From the NCBI RefSeq assembly GCF_030686155.1, contig NZ_JAUPEV010000005.1:1-64000 (forward strand): a DNA stretch of 64,000 nucleotides, read 5' to 3'. Below are positions 1-7,253 of this stretch, piece by piece (the stretch's first letter is position 1; each line of letters opens with the position of its first letter). The notes under the pieces are model-generated. The model saw nothing but the letters and a program-made list of their open reading frames with translations. It did not search any database and was not told where the DNA came from. The position numbers were made by a program, and so were the translations under genes. This DNA is from Helicobacter_J cappadocius. Its GTDB lineage: Bacteria; Campylobacterota; Campylobacteria; Campylobacterales; Helicobacteraceae.

Positions 1-195
1 CAAGTCTGGCTTGATGTGGCATTCTCTAAAGTCTTTATACTCACCTTTGAGTTTGTGGTCTTTGTATTTGGATTCTAGGATTTTATCATCTAAAAGTTTC
101 ATAATAACCTCTTTAGCTACTTTTTTATCGTTGCTAGATAGCTTTTTGTATTGTTTTTCAAATCTCCTTGAGGTTTCTAGGTTATATTTTGGCAT
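1..195 (-). CDS. YafQ-like toxin (RelE/ParE superfamily), cut by the window edge
   Basis: Only the first 65 residues are inside the window. The reading frame opens at an ATG at 195 and is still open at base 1. The protein starts MPKYNLETSRRFEKQYKKL and reaches a CHIKPDL motif near residues 59-65. This matches the YafQ group of RelE-type mRNA interferases, where the sequence normally continues with an LLIY-type strand. YafQ toxins cut mRNA on the ribosome. The start overlaps the end of the upstream small gene by 14 bases, which is the usual antitoxin-toxin coupling. The catalytic C-terminus lies outside the window, so activity cannot be judged. Confidence 0.8.
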   Translation of the reverse strand, partial: MPKYNLETSRRFEKQYKKLSSNDKKVAKEVIMKLLDDKILESKYKDHKLKGEYKDFRECHIKPDL

Positions 196-406
196 TGATA
201 CCCTTTTCAAAATCTTCAAAACTCTTATAGTGATTTGTTAGCCCCTTATTGTGTTCCATCTCATACTCTTTAATGATTTGCACAATCATTTCAGCTTCAA
301 TATCACTTTTTAGTTTATTTGTCTTCACTTTGGCATTCCCAATCTTTGCAATACCTTTGATTACTTTTGCCAAATCTTCACTCGCATTTTCAATGATGAT
401 GGTCAT
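182..406 (-). CDS. Antitoxin partner of the YafQ-like toxin
   Basis: This 74-residue acidic protein lies immediately upstream of the YafQ-like toxin and overlaps it by 14 bases. Its position, size and a C-terminal half rich in acidic and aromatic residues (NHYKSFEDFEKG) fit a RelB/DinJ-like antitoxin that would bind and mask the toxin and repress its own promoter. I see no clear ribbon-helix-helix signature in the N-terminus, so the family is inferred from context. A purine-rich AAGGAT ribosome site precedes the ATG. Confidence 0.6.
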   Translation of the reverse strand: MTIIIENASEDLAKVIKGIAKIGNAKVKTNKLKSDIEAEMIVQIIKEYEMEHNKGLTNHYKSFEDFEKGINAKI

Positions 407-459
407 TTTTTATCCTTTTTAAGCTTTTGATTTATTATAGCATTTTAACATTTCTTACC

Positions 460-648
460 TCACTTCCTAAGGCTATCCACGCATAAGCACTTCACCTGCC
501 TTTGATACCTTGTTTTAGAACCCACCCTTAGATAAATAAGCCCATCAAAGCTAAAATAATGCTTAGGACTATAGTCCGCCCTAAGTCCTCTTAACATCTG
601 TCTTTCAAAAAGAATTTTTTGCTTGTTTTTATTTCTAAAATCAATCAT
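460..648 (-). CDS. Small basic hypothetical protein
   Basis: I do not recognise this 62-residue protein. A longer frame opens at 693, but an AGAGGGG ribosome site sits about 6 bases before the ATG at 648, so I chose the start MIDFRNKNKQ. The protein is strongly basic and has a mid-section with aromatic residues (HYFSFDGLIYLRVG). It lies 13 bases after the gene at 662-964 and is probably co-transcribed with it. It belongs to the small-gene tail of the mobile element. Confidence 0.5.
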   Translation of the reverse strand: MIDFRNKNKQKILFERQMLRGLRADYSPKHYFSFDGLIYLRVGSKTRYQRQVKCLCVDSLRK

Positions 649-661
649 TTCTAGCCCCTCT

Positions 662-964
662 TTATTCATTGTTTTTAAGTGCTGCAAAACCAAACAAGCT
701 TGGATTGAATAAATCCCCTAAAAGATTGAAATCCTGTTTGAAGGTCTTTTTATTTTCTTTTAACTTTTTTGGCTCAAATCCACTAGGAGTAAATAAGGCA
801 ATCCTAAGCTCTTCTTTTACATCTTCAATATCTGGGACTTTAGGAAATCCCATATCAAATAAAAGCTTCTTGCCTTCAAACACATTCACCATCACGCCCC
901 CTTCAAGCAAAGAGGACTGGAAGGTCAAAAGTAGAGTTTTATTTTTGATTTTAACTTTTAACAT
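662..964 (-). CDS. Hypothetical element protein, 100 aa
   Basis: I do not recognise this 100-residue soluble protein. It starts at an ATG preceded by AAAGGAG, giving a good ribosome site. The N-terminal half is predicted beta-rich (MLKVKIKNKTLLLTF), followed by a basic middle and a phenylalanine-rich end. It lies 11 bases downstream of the 213-residue gene at 976-1617, so the two are probably one transcript. No signal peptide or membrane segment is visible. Confidence 0.5.
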   Translation of the reverse strand: MLKVKIKNKTLLLTFQSSLLEGGVMVNVFEGKKLLFDMGFPKVPDIEDVKEELRIALFTPSGFEPKKLKENKKTFKQDFNLLGDLFNPSLFGFAALKNNE

Positions 965-975
965 TATTTTCTCCT

Positions 976-1617
976 TTATATGATAGGCATTTGTATTTTA
1001 AGTTCGCTATTAAGATGTTCTCTTAAACCTTCTAAGCCATAAAAACCACCTAAACATTCTTCGTATACATCATTTTTATCCAATAACAAATACTCATAAA
1101 CCTCTCCATTAAAATACTGCTCCCATTCATTCTGTACAAAACCACTCATAAAATCATAAACTTGCTTTTTTACTTTTGGCGATATTTTCTTCACTCCATA
1201 TTCTCTTCTAACTTTATCTTTACTCACATACAAAAACCCAAAACAACCACTATCAAAAAACATATCTATACTATTAGGATATTGTTTTTCTGTGCTTGTC
1301 CATATCCTAAAACCGCTATGTTCATATAAATAAACATAGTTAAATAAATAATCATTATTGGTAAGAAACTCCTGTATCTCTTCTAAACTATCAAAATCTT
1401 CGATACCCCAAAAAGACCCATCTTTAGCCTTGATGGCTTTGTATTTGCTATCAGTGTAATATCTCTTATGGGTGCTAAAGAATTCAAAATGCCCCCAACT
1501 TAGAGGATCATCTGTATATTCATCGTGCTTGATGATGATTTTTTTATCACCCATGCCATAAACTCCTATTGCATCTTCATATAAACCCATATCCAACTCT
1601 CTAACTTCTGTATTCAT
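976..1617 (-). CDS. Hypothetical acidic plasmid/ICE-type protein, 213 aa
   Basis: This is a soluble, acidic, tyrosine-rich protein with no signal peptide or membrane helix. I recognise no catalytic motif. Its overall composition resembles small accessory proteins of conjugative elements such as anti-restriction proteins, but that is only an impression and no ArdA/ArdC motif is present. It is the first gene of a short operon. Its upstream region (1640-1745) is a near-copy of the promoter region of another element gene at 10336-10440, which points to shared regulation. Confidence 0.5.
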   Translation of the reverse strand: MNTEVRELDMGLYEDAIGVYGMGDKKIIIKHDEYTDDPLSWGHFEFFSTHKRYYTDSKYKAIKAKDGSFWGIEDFDSLEEIQEFLTNNDYLFNYVYLYEHSGFRIWTSTEKQYPNSIDMFFDSGCFGFLYVSKDKVRREYGVKKISPKVKKQVYDFMSGFVQNEWEQYFNGEVYEYLLLDKNDVYEECLGGFYGLEGLREHLNSELKIQMPII

Positions 1618-1639
1618 ATTAATCTCCTAATGTTTTAAT

Positions 1640-1745
1640 AGAGATATTATGCCACTAACAAAGGGCTTAAAACCCACAAATAAGGACATTCATACGCCTT
1701 TTTCTCCCTTATATAAAACAAAGTTTGAAATCTTTTTGATGATTT
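1640..1745 (-). promoter_or_regulatory. Duplicated promoter/operator region, copy 1
   Basis: About 95 bases just upstream of the gene at 976-1617 are repeated, at roughly 85% identity by eye, at 10336-10440. The shared core includes GGGCTTAAAACCCACAAATA (an imperfect GGGCTT-A-AAACCC palindrome) and, reading on the minus strand, a TGGCATAATAT segment that could serve as an extended -10 box. Both copies lie directly upstream of a minus-strand gene. I infer a common promoter-operator controlled by an element regulator that is not identified here. Confidence 0.5.
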
Positions 1746-1875
1746 AAGAAGTTAGTAGATGATAGTTATCATTGCAAGGTTTTAATAGATAAAGAGGATA
1801 TTTTAACACTTTGATATTAGAGGTTTTTTGAGATTTTATGTGTTAGGAAATTAACTAAAAGAGAGTTAGACTATC

Positions 1876-1897
1876 AAAGGGGAGCAATACCCCCTTT
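1876..1897 (-). terminator. GC-rich hairpin at the 3' end of the small toxin transcript
   Basis: AAAGGGG and CCCCTTT flank a short loop (AGCAATA on the plus strand). The hairpin lies just after the stop codon of the 24-residue peptide. It is followed on the minus strand by GATAGTCT rather than a clean U-run, so it may act as a stability or folding element as well as, or instead of, a terminator. Confidence 0.45.
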
Positions 1898-1907
1898 GTC
1901 TTTAGTG

Positions 1908-1982
1908 TTAATAAACCTTGCTTATTAATAAACAAAGTGTTATAATAATCACCAAGACTTTGATAGTCTTTACTTCAAGCAT
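1908..1982 (-). CDS. Candidate type I toxin, 24-residue hydrophobic peptide
   Basis: This small frame encodes MLEVKTIKVLVIIITLCLLI followed by SKVY: a short charged head, a run of about 13 hydrophobic residues that could span a membrane, and a polar tail. The ATG at 1982 has GAGG 8 bases upstream; an in-frame ATG at 1988 lies too close to it. The ribosome site is locked in an ACCTCA/TGAGGT stem. A perfect TGCTATAAT promoter lies upstream, and a TGTTATAAT promoter on the opposite strand fires back through the start region. This is the layout of type I toxin-antitoxin pairs such as H. pylori aapA/isoA and E. coli ibs/sib. Family membership is inferred. Confidence 0.65.
   Translation of the reverse strand: MLEVKTIKVLVIIITLCLLISKVY
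1938..1946 (+). promoter_or_regulatory. Extended -10 promoter for a candidate antisense RNA
   Basis: TGTTATAAT on the plus strand is a perfect extended -10 box of the kind used by Helicobacter sigma-80. It lies inside the peptide coding region and faces its ribosome-binding site. Transcription would begin near 1953. Confidence 0.6.
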
Positions 1983-2040
1983 TTCCATCACCTCACTTTT
2001 GAGGTCATAAATTTGCCTGAGAGGGTCTGACTCTCTGGCA
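1953..2040 (+). ncRNA. Candidate antisense antitoxin RNA
   Basis: A transcript starting near 1953 would begin with a small stem (AGACT-TTGAT-AGTCT, 1955-1969). It would then run across the start codon, the ACCTCA-CTTT-TGAGGT stem (1990-2005) and a strong hairpin at 2014-2040 (TGCC-T-GAGAG with CTCTC-T-GGCA). It is fully complementary to the first half of the peptide message and its 5' leader, as IsoA is to AapA mRNA. The 3' end is a guess: no U-run follows the last hairpin. Existence of the RNA is inferred from the promoter and structure only. Confidence 0.5.
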
Positions 2041-2053
2041 GAACCTCGATGAG

Positions 2054-2062
2054 ATTATAGCA
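2054..2062 (-). promoter_or_regulatory. Extended -10 promoter of the small toxin gene
   Basis: On the minus strand the sequence reads TGCTATAAT, a perfect extended -10 box. The transcript would start near 2047 and carry a leader of about 65 bases. That leader contains a strong hairpin (2014-2040) and the stem that hides the ribosome site (1990-2005). Confidence 0.65.
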
Positions 2063-2107
2063 TACCTTCAAAGTCCCATTTATCGCATTTTTTGGCTCTT
2101 TTATATT

Positions 2108-3496
2108 TTAATCTTTATCTTCTTTTTTGCTTTTTAAAGAGACAATAGGAAATCCATATTTATCAAGATTGGCTTTATAATCAGTAATCGATTTGTATTC
2201 TTGGGTATTATTAAAAAATTCTTCATTCATTTCTGTAATCTTTTTATCTAGTTCTTCATCGCTTTCATCATAGTCTTCATCTCCGTATTTGTGTTTATAA
2301 TCTCTAGCGATAAGATTTCCCACTAAAGACATTGTTTCATTCATAAAACTTAGATTATTAGCAATATCTTTGATGTAGCTTAGCATTAAAGTATCGCTTT
2401 TTTGTTTGACATCTGCATAAGCATTAGCTTGTGCAGTTTTATCACTTCCTGCTTTTGTGAGTTTATCAACAAGTTCTTTTTGAATATCTGCAAAATTATC
2501 ATTTAATCTTTTAGTATCATAAAAAAGCGGGTAGCAAAATTCCCCTTCATCATCATTACTGCCTTCTTTGCAGTAGATTTTTGCTCCTTTGTTATCTTTG
2601 CCTGTGCCTTTTTTGTTATAGCTTTTATCTAGCACTCCTAGTGCTTCCATCATCTGTTTAGAACGATTTAAAAGAGGATTGGTTTGTTCGGATTTAAAAA
2701 CCATCATATCTTTTCTATAATCTCTTTCTTTTTTGTTGCACTCTTCTTTAGTTTTAGCATAGCTGTATAAATCCCCTGATAAAGAATATTCATCAAGTTT
2801 TAATTTGCAATCGTGCATATCTATGTTGTGTCTTATCACACTAGCTTTTGCACAAAACTCTAGTGCTAATGCTCTTCCGCTAAGCGTTCCTGCAACTGCT
2901 TGAGTGTTTGAAGTAATATCATCTGAGAGTGCATCTCCTAATCTTTTAAAAGCTTTGATTTCTTCTGATTCTATTCCTATTTTACTAAGTAACATCTTGA
3001 TTTGTTTGGGAGCAATTTTATCATAGCTTAGCCAAGGGCAGTTCGTACTTATTCTTTTCCAATGTAAATGATCTCTAATATCATAGTTTTTTAGAGTTTT
3101 TTGAAGTCTTTGGGCATTTTCTCCCATTCTTTTGATAATATCATTAGCGTCATCTATAAATTCTGCAGGATTGGCTATAGCAATTGATGATCCATTTAGA
3201 AAACTATTAACGCCATTCATCATTTGATTGATTTGATCAAGCTGAGCAACAGTGGCTTTAGCCTCTGTGATGATTTGGTTGTATTGTTCTATCATTTTAG
3301 AGGCTTTTGTGATTTGATCTGCCATTCTTGAAGCAGTGATTGCAGCTGTTGCATTAGCCTGTGAATCATGTACTTCTTGCACTGGAGTTATGGCATTTAA
3401 CATTACTATAGATACAGTGCTTAAAAAGATTGTTTTTATAAGTTGATGGATTGTATTTGTGATTTGTTTTGTCATATTCATAGATTGTTCTTTCAT
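2108..3496 (-). CDS. VirB5/TrbJ-like secreted T4SS protein
   Basis: The 462-residue protein has an N-terminal hydrophobic segment (about residues 20-40, TIFLSTVSIVMLNAIT) that looks like a signal peptide, then long alpha-helical stretches rich in Ala, Gln, Ile and Asn (residues 45-130). This is the pattern of the VirB5/TrbJ family, whose members decorate the tip of conjugative pili. A central region carries several cysteines (such as NCPWL, FCAKAS, EECNKK, IYCKEG, FCYPLF) that could form disulphides. It is much longer than Agrobacterium VirB5 (about 220 aa) but within the range of TrbJ-like proteins. It sits 24 kb away from the virB2-virB10 run, separated by cargo. Confidence 0.6.
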   Translation of the reverse strand: MKEQSMNMTKQITNTIHQLIKTIFLSTVSIVMLNAITPVQEVHDSQANATAAITASRMADQITKASKMIEQYNQIITEAKATVAQLDQINQMMNGVNSFLNGSSIAIANPAEFIDDANDIIKRMGENAQRLQKTLKNYDIRDHLHWKRISTNCPWLSYDKIAPKQIKMLLSKIGIESEEIKAFKRLGDALSDDITSNTQAVAGTLSGRALALEFCAKASVIRHNIDMHDCKLKLDEYSLSGDLYSYAKTKEECNKKERDYRKDMMVFKSEQTNPLLNRSKQMMEALGVLDKSYNKKGTGKDNKGAKIYCKEGSNDDEGEFCYPLFYDTKRLNDNFADIQKELVDKLTKAGSDKTAQANAYADVKQKSDTLMLSYIKDIANNLSFMNETMSLVGNLIARDYKHKYGDEDYDESDEELDKKITEMNEEFFNNTQEYKSITDYKANLDKYGFPIVSLKSKKEDKD

Positions 3497-3633
3497 ATCT
3501 AAAATCCTTGTATAGTTGATTTATTTGAGTGATTTGATAGCTATTTCATAGCAAAATTTACTTTAGTATTAAAAAATCCTATCAGAGAATAGGTAAATCA
3601 GAAATGCAAAATCGATGTTTTAGTTTTTGATAA

Positions 3634-3915
3634 TTAAATTGTATTAATTTCAGATAACTCTTTTAATCTATCTTTAGTTATTTTTTTTGCTTCTAGTAGC
3701 TCAATAATTCTTTGCACATACATTGGAATACCATTTTTTTGCCACCCATAAATAGTAGGTGTTGAAATACCAGAATACCTTGAAAAACTTGATATATTAC
3801 TATTTAATAGACGGAGTCTTTTTTTTAGATCATCAAAAATAATTTGTGATTTTTTTGATTTTGTCCTTGTTTTGCCATATATTGTATTTTTGTTTTTTCT
3901 TGATTTATTTTGCAT
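3634..3915 (-). CDS. Small helix-turn-helix DNA-binding protein
   Basis: This 93-residue protein has a very basic N-terminus (about residues 1-25) followed by an XRE/Cro-type helix-turn-helix around residues 40-72 (SFSRYSGISTPTIYGWQKNG). It is divergent from the C5 methyltransferase gene, with only 72 AT-rich bases between the two starts. That is the position of a controller protein of a restriction-modification system, so it may regulate the cassette. It could also be an unrelated element regulator. The strand and spacing are seen; the role is inferred. Confidence 0.65.
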   Translation of the reverse strand: MQNKSRKNKNTIYGKTRTKSKKSQIIFDDLKKRLRLLNSNISSFSRYSGISTPTIYGWQKNGIPMYVQRIIELLEAKKITKDRLKELSEINTI

Positions 3916-3987
3916 TATTTTTAAACCTTAATTAATAAATATTATATTAAAATAATACAACTTAAAAATCATTTAAAAGGATTAAAG

Positions 3988-5013
3988 GTGAAAAAGATTC
4001 AAGCGATCGATTTTTTCAGTGGTGCAGGAGGGTTGACAAAAGGTTTAGAACTAGCAGGTATTAATGTATTTGCTGGAATTGATTTTGAAAAATCATGCAA
4101 AGATACTTATGAGAAAAATAATGATGCAATATTTATTAATAAAAATATCACAAATATTACAGTCAAAGAAATCAAAAATCTTTTTAAAGAGAATGTGTCT
4201 AAAGGTGATTATACAATGTTAGCAGGTTGTGCCCCTTGTCAGCCATACAGTATGATAAATACAAGAAAAAAACAAAATGATGATAGGAAAACGCTACTTG
4301 ATGAGTTTAGAAGAATTATTAATGGTGTAAAACCACATTTTGTATTGATGGAAAATGTAAGTAGGTTGAATCAAGAAAATCCTTACTTTTTTAATTTTAT
4401 TGTAATGCTTCAGAAAAATGGTTATCATTTTGAGTATAAAGTCCTAAACGCAAAAGATTTTGGTGTAGCTCAAAATAGAAAAAGACTTTTTTTGATTGCC
4501 TGTAGAATAAAAGGCGTAAGGTTGTCATTTGATAATATTCAAAAACAATCTCCAATCACCTTAAGAGATGTTATTTATAATTTAGAATCAATTGAGCACG
4601 ATAGACCTTCTGAGAAAGATACTTTACATCGTTCTAAAAAACTCAATGAAATAAACCTTAGAAGAATCAAATCTACTCCATTAAATGGTGGTTTAAGGAC
4701 TAATTGGAGTGATGATTTGAAATTACCCTGCCACTCCAAAAAAGAAATATTTTGTGATAATTACGGAAGATTAGCTTGGGATAAAATAAGCTCAACCATC
4801 ACAACCAAATTTAATCAATATTATAGTGGTAGATTTGGACATCCCGAACAAGATAGAGCATTGTCTTTAAGGGAGGGGGCATTATTACAATCTTTTCCAA
4901 AAGATTATGAATTTTATGGAACAGATAGTCAAATAGCAAAACAAATAGGAAATGCGGTTCCAGTAAATCTTTCTAAAGCAGTGGGAGAGATTTTTACATC
5001 AGCTATTTATTGA
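3988..5013 (+). CDS. DNA (cytosine-5) methyltransferase
   Basis: The 341-residue protein has the ordered C5-methyltransferase motifs: the SAM-binding FSGAGGLTKGLE (motif I, about residues 9-20), the catalytic PCQPYS loop (motif IV, about 82-87), ENV (motif VI, about 121), QNRKRLF (motif VIII, about 162) and GNAVPV (motif X, about 321). The target-recognition region lies between motifs VIII and X. It would methylate a specific cytosine and protect the host DNA. Translation starts at a GTG after AAAGGATTAAAG. It is the only plus-strand gene in the element and converges on the GHKL ATPase gene, whose 3' end it overlaps by 15 bases. Confidence 0.93.
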   Translation: MKKIQAIDFFSGAGGLTKGLELAGINVFAGIDFEKSCKDTYEKNNDAIFINKNITNITVKEIKNLFKENVSKGDYTMLAGCAPCQPYSMINTRKKQNDDRKTLLDEFRRIINGVKPHFVLMENVSRLNQENPYFFNFIVMLQKNGYHFEYKVLNAKDFGVAQNRKRLFLIACRIKGVRLSFDNIQKQSPITLRDVIYNLESIEHDRPSEKDTLHRSKKLNEINLRRIKSTPLNGGLRTNWSDDLKLPCHSKKEIFCDNYGRLAWDKISSTITTKFNQYYSGRFGHPEQDRALSLREGALLQSFPKDYEFYGTDSQIAKQIGNAVPVNLSKAVGEIFTSAIY

Positions 5014-6639
5014 ACTAAAGAAAATATTATCCATTTCTAAGAATAAGTCTATCATTGCTAAAAATCTTTTTGAGTTTTCAATGGAGAGATTTTTATTTAT
5101 ACATTTTCTATCATTAGTGTGATAAATTATATTTCGAGCAATTACAACTGCTTCTCCCCATTCTCTCATCAGTTTGACAAGATTTTTTTGATTATCAGTG
5201 GATAGATTATTTGCATCTGAACTGAGTTTATAAAATTTACTTTTTTCTGCATAAATTTGATTAAAAAGTGCATTGCCATCACTCTGATTGTAGTTATACT
5301 TATCTTTTAGTGTTTGTATTAAACAATCATATGAGGTCGTGATATTATCTTTGAAATCATTTTTACTGCGTCGATTGGAGTTTAAAATCTTAATTGGAAT
5401 AGTTGAATCTATTAATTCTCTAAATGATTTAAAGCTCTTATCATTGATTTCTTCTTCAGAATTGGATTTCAATTGAATATTTATTAATTTAAACAACTCT
5501 TCTCGGATAACTTTATTATAAATATTTTCGATCTCTTTCTTCATATCTAAATAAATATCTTGTTCTTTAAAATTTTGTAATTTTTTTTCAGTTCGTTCCT
5601 TAGAATCTTCATCATATAATCTAGCATAAAATTTTATAAGTTTTTCTATGATATCAAAAAGTTTCTTTGTAGTTTTTGTTTCACTCAATGCTGTTCTATC
5701 TGTTCCAATGTTGTCTTCTAGCTCATTGTCAATAAAATCCACATTAAATTCTGCATATAAGTGTGCGTATGCATAATTATTTGAAGGGTTTATATTTAAA
5801 TAAGTTGCCTCTTGGCAAAGTTTTCCTCTAGCAAATAAAATTACTCCTTTATTCTCTTTTATATTTACTGTTTTTTCCCTTGCTATTATTATTCCAGTAA
5901 TTTCATTATCTTTTATGTAATTAATAATTTCTTCATCTTTAGTAAATCGATCTATATCTTCTGGAATTTTATAACTAAATCTTATGTCATGATTTAAAAC
6001 AAGTTCATTTCTATAACTTTTATTGATAATATTTTCCCCTAAATATATAGTAAATCCATCTGGATCATCAGGAATATTATCATACATAAGATTCAATCTT
6101 TTTGCTATAGATTCAGCAAGATTTTTATTATCTATAATTTCTTTTGTATTTTCAGATAAATAAATAATTGTTCCATTGGGATGTTCAACTGCTTGAGGGC
6201 GATCATCTATCATTACCTCAAGATTAGAATCGCCTTCTGCATTCTGGATACATTTAACAGTTAGAGAACTTTTATAGTTATCCTTAAAAGTTTCTATTTT
6301 AAAAGAGTAAAATAACCCAAAAAAAGCTAGTTTGCCAAGACCCTTTCTGCCTGTTACTAATCTTCCTTTTTGTGTTTTTGTAGATATGTATTTTTTCCGT
6401 CTATTTTCCCCAATTTTCAAGAAATTATCATTGAGTTCTTGTAGTGTCATTCCGGTACCGTCGTCTTCTATAATAATACTCCCTTTTTTCCTATCAATTT
6501 TAATTTTTACATAAGAAGCATCTGCATCATATGAGTTGGTAATATATTCTATTAAGATGCCATAAATATTTTTATAGAGATTTTGTCCCATTTGCCTAAT
6601 GGCATTAAACGTAACATCAAATTTAGCTTCTTTCATCAA
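4999..6639 (-). CDS. GHKL (Hsp90/MutL/MORC-like) ATPase of a modification/defence cassette
   Basis: This 546-residue protein opens with a GHKL ATP-binding fold. The N-box is EYITNSYDA (about 31-39), the G1 box is EDDGTGM (58-64), the G2 box is GRKGLGK (about 95-101) and a later NGT motif fits G3. The C-terminal half (about 330-546) is helical and not recognised. GHKL ATPases next to C5 methyltransferases and nucleases have been described as MutL/MORC-like parts of restriction systems, in which ATP-driven closure on DNA is thought to drive or license cleavage. Here it lies between the methyltransferase and a nuclease gene, supporting that role. Mechanism is inferred. Confidence 0.85.
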   Translation of the reverse strand: MMKEAKFDVTFNAIRQMGQNLYKNIYGILIEYITNSYDADASYVKIKIDRKKGSIIIEDDGTGMTLQELNDNFLKIGENRRKKYISTKTQKGRLVTGRKGLGKLAFFGLFYSFKIETFKDNYKSSLTVKCIQNAEGDSNLEVMIDDRPQAVEHPNGTIIYLSENTKEIIDNKNLAESIAKRLNLMYDNIPDDPDGFTIYLGENIINKSYRNELVLNHDIRFSYKIPEDIDRFTKDEEIINYIKDNEITGIIIAREKTVNIKENKGVILFARGKLCQEATYLNINPSNNYAYAHLYAEFNVDFIDNELEDNIGTDRTALSETKTTKKLFDIIEKLIKFYARLYDEDSKERTEKKLQNFKEQDIYLDMKKEIENIYNKVIREELFKLINIQLKSNSEEEINDKSFKSFRELIDSTIPIKILNSNRRSKNDFKDNITTSYDCLIQTLKDKYNYNQSDGNALFNQIYAEKSKFYKLSSDANNLSTDNQKNLVKLMREWGEAVVIARNIIYHTNDRKCINKNLSIENSKRFLAMIDLFLEMDNIFFSSINS

Positions 6640-6689
6640 TCAAACCTCTATAGTGTATGTTATCCAGAACTCTCGCTTTTTAAATAACT

Positions 6690-7220
6690 TCATATCATCA
6701 AAGTATTGTCGTGATATTTTTCTTTATTGTCTTCATTGCATACTCTGTATTTTATTCTAGCACTATTTCTACAGTAATCTTTGGCTTTTTGCGTAAGAAT
6801 ATTATCGTGAGAAACAAAAATTCTAATTTGAATATCTGTTATTTTTTGAAATGACCAAATATATGATTTCATAAAGCTATCTATATGTTCTTCGAGTTCA
6901 ATGAGTTCTTGTTTTTCCATTTGATAAGGACTACTTACATCATAATTCTTACACTGAATCATCATCAGTTCATCATCTTTGATAGCTATCAAATCAACTT
7001 TATGATCAGCAATTAAAAAAATCTTTCCTGTTTGAATCACTTGAAAATCCCTATTAGCTAAAACATTTCCAACAAATAACTCATAATCATCTCCTTTGTT
7101 TTGACTAGGAGTGCCTTCTTTTAGAGAAATAACCTCAATATCATTGCCAAACAAACTAAGAAGAGTTTCTAGTTTGTTGGCAGTGTCAGTATCTTCAATA
7201 TTGATTCTGATGCTTTTCAT
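6690..7220 (-). CDS. PD-(D/E)XK nuclease (Mrr-like fold)
   Basis: The 176-residue protein carries an Mrr/restriction-endonuclease-type core: an acidic helix with Glu47 (DYELFV), the catalytic Asp76 in HKVDLIA and a QCK motif at 89-91. The first 40 residues form a separate small domain with an acidic character. It lies 50 bases upstream of the GHKL ATPase on the same strand, so the two are probably co-transcribed, and it is the likely cutting subunit of the cassette. The QxK version of the active site is common in Mrr-type enzymes that cut modified DNA, so it could also act on methylated DNA. Confidence 0.78.
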   Translation of the reverse strand: MKSIRINIEDTDTANKLETLLSLFGNDIEVISLKEGTPSQNKGDDYELFVGNVLANRDFQVIQTGKIFLIADHKVDLIAIKDDELMMIQCKNYDVSSPYQMEKQELIELEEHIDSFMKSYIWSFQKITDIQIRIFVSHDNILTQKAKDYCRNSARIKYRVCNEDNKEKYHDNTLMI

Positions 7221-7253
7221 TCTTTATTTCTTAATAATGTAATTCATAATGTT

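Larger units (their letters stand above)
1868..1969. repeat. 12-bp inverted repeat spanning the small toxin gene
   Basis: AGACTATCAAAG at 1868-1879 and CTTTGATAGTCT at 1958-1969 are perfectly complementary. One arm lies inside the coding region of the small hydrophobic peptide and the other lies after its stop codon. In the minus-strand transcript they could form a long-range stem between the body and the 3' end of the mRNA. Such long-distance pairing is known to hold type I toxin messages (hok, aapA) in an untranslatable form. Confidence 0.6.

Noticed and set aside
1990..2040. The minus strand reads CTCTCAGGCAAA near a GAGAG stem, recalling part of a glycine riboswitch
   Set aside because: Only a simple hairpin is present; the rest of the glycine aptamer is missing, and the toxin leader/antisense explanation accounts for all elements.
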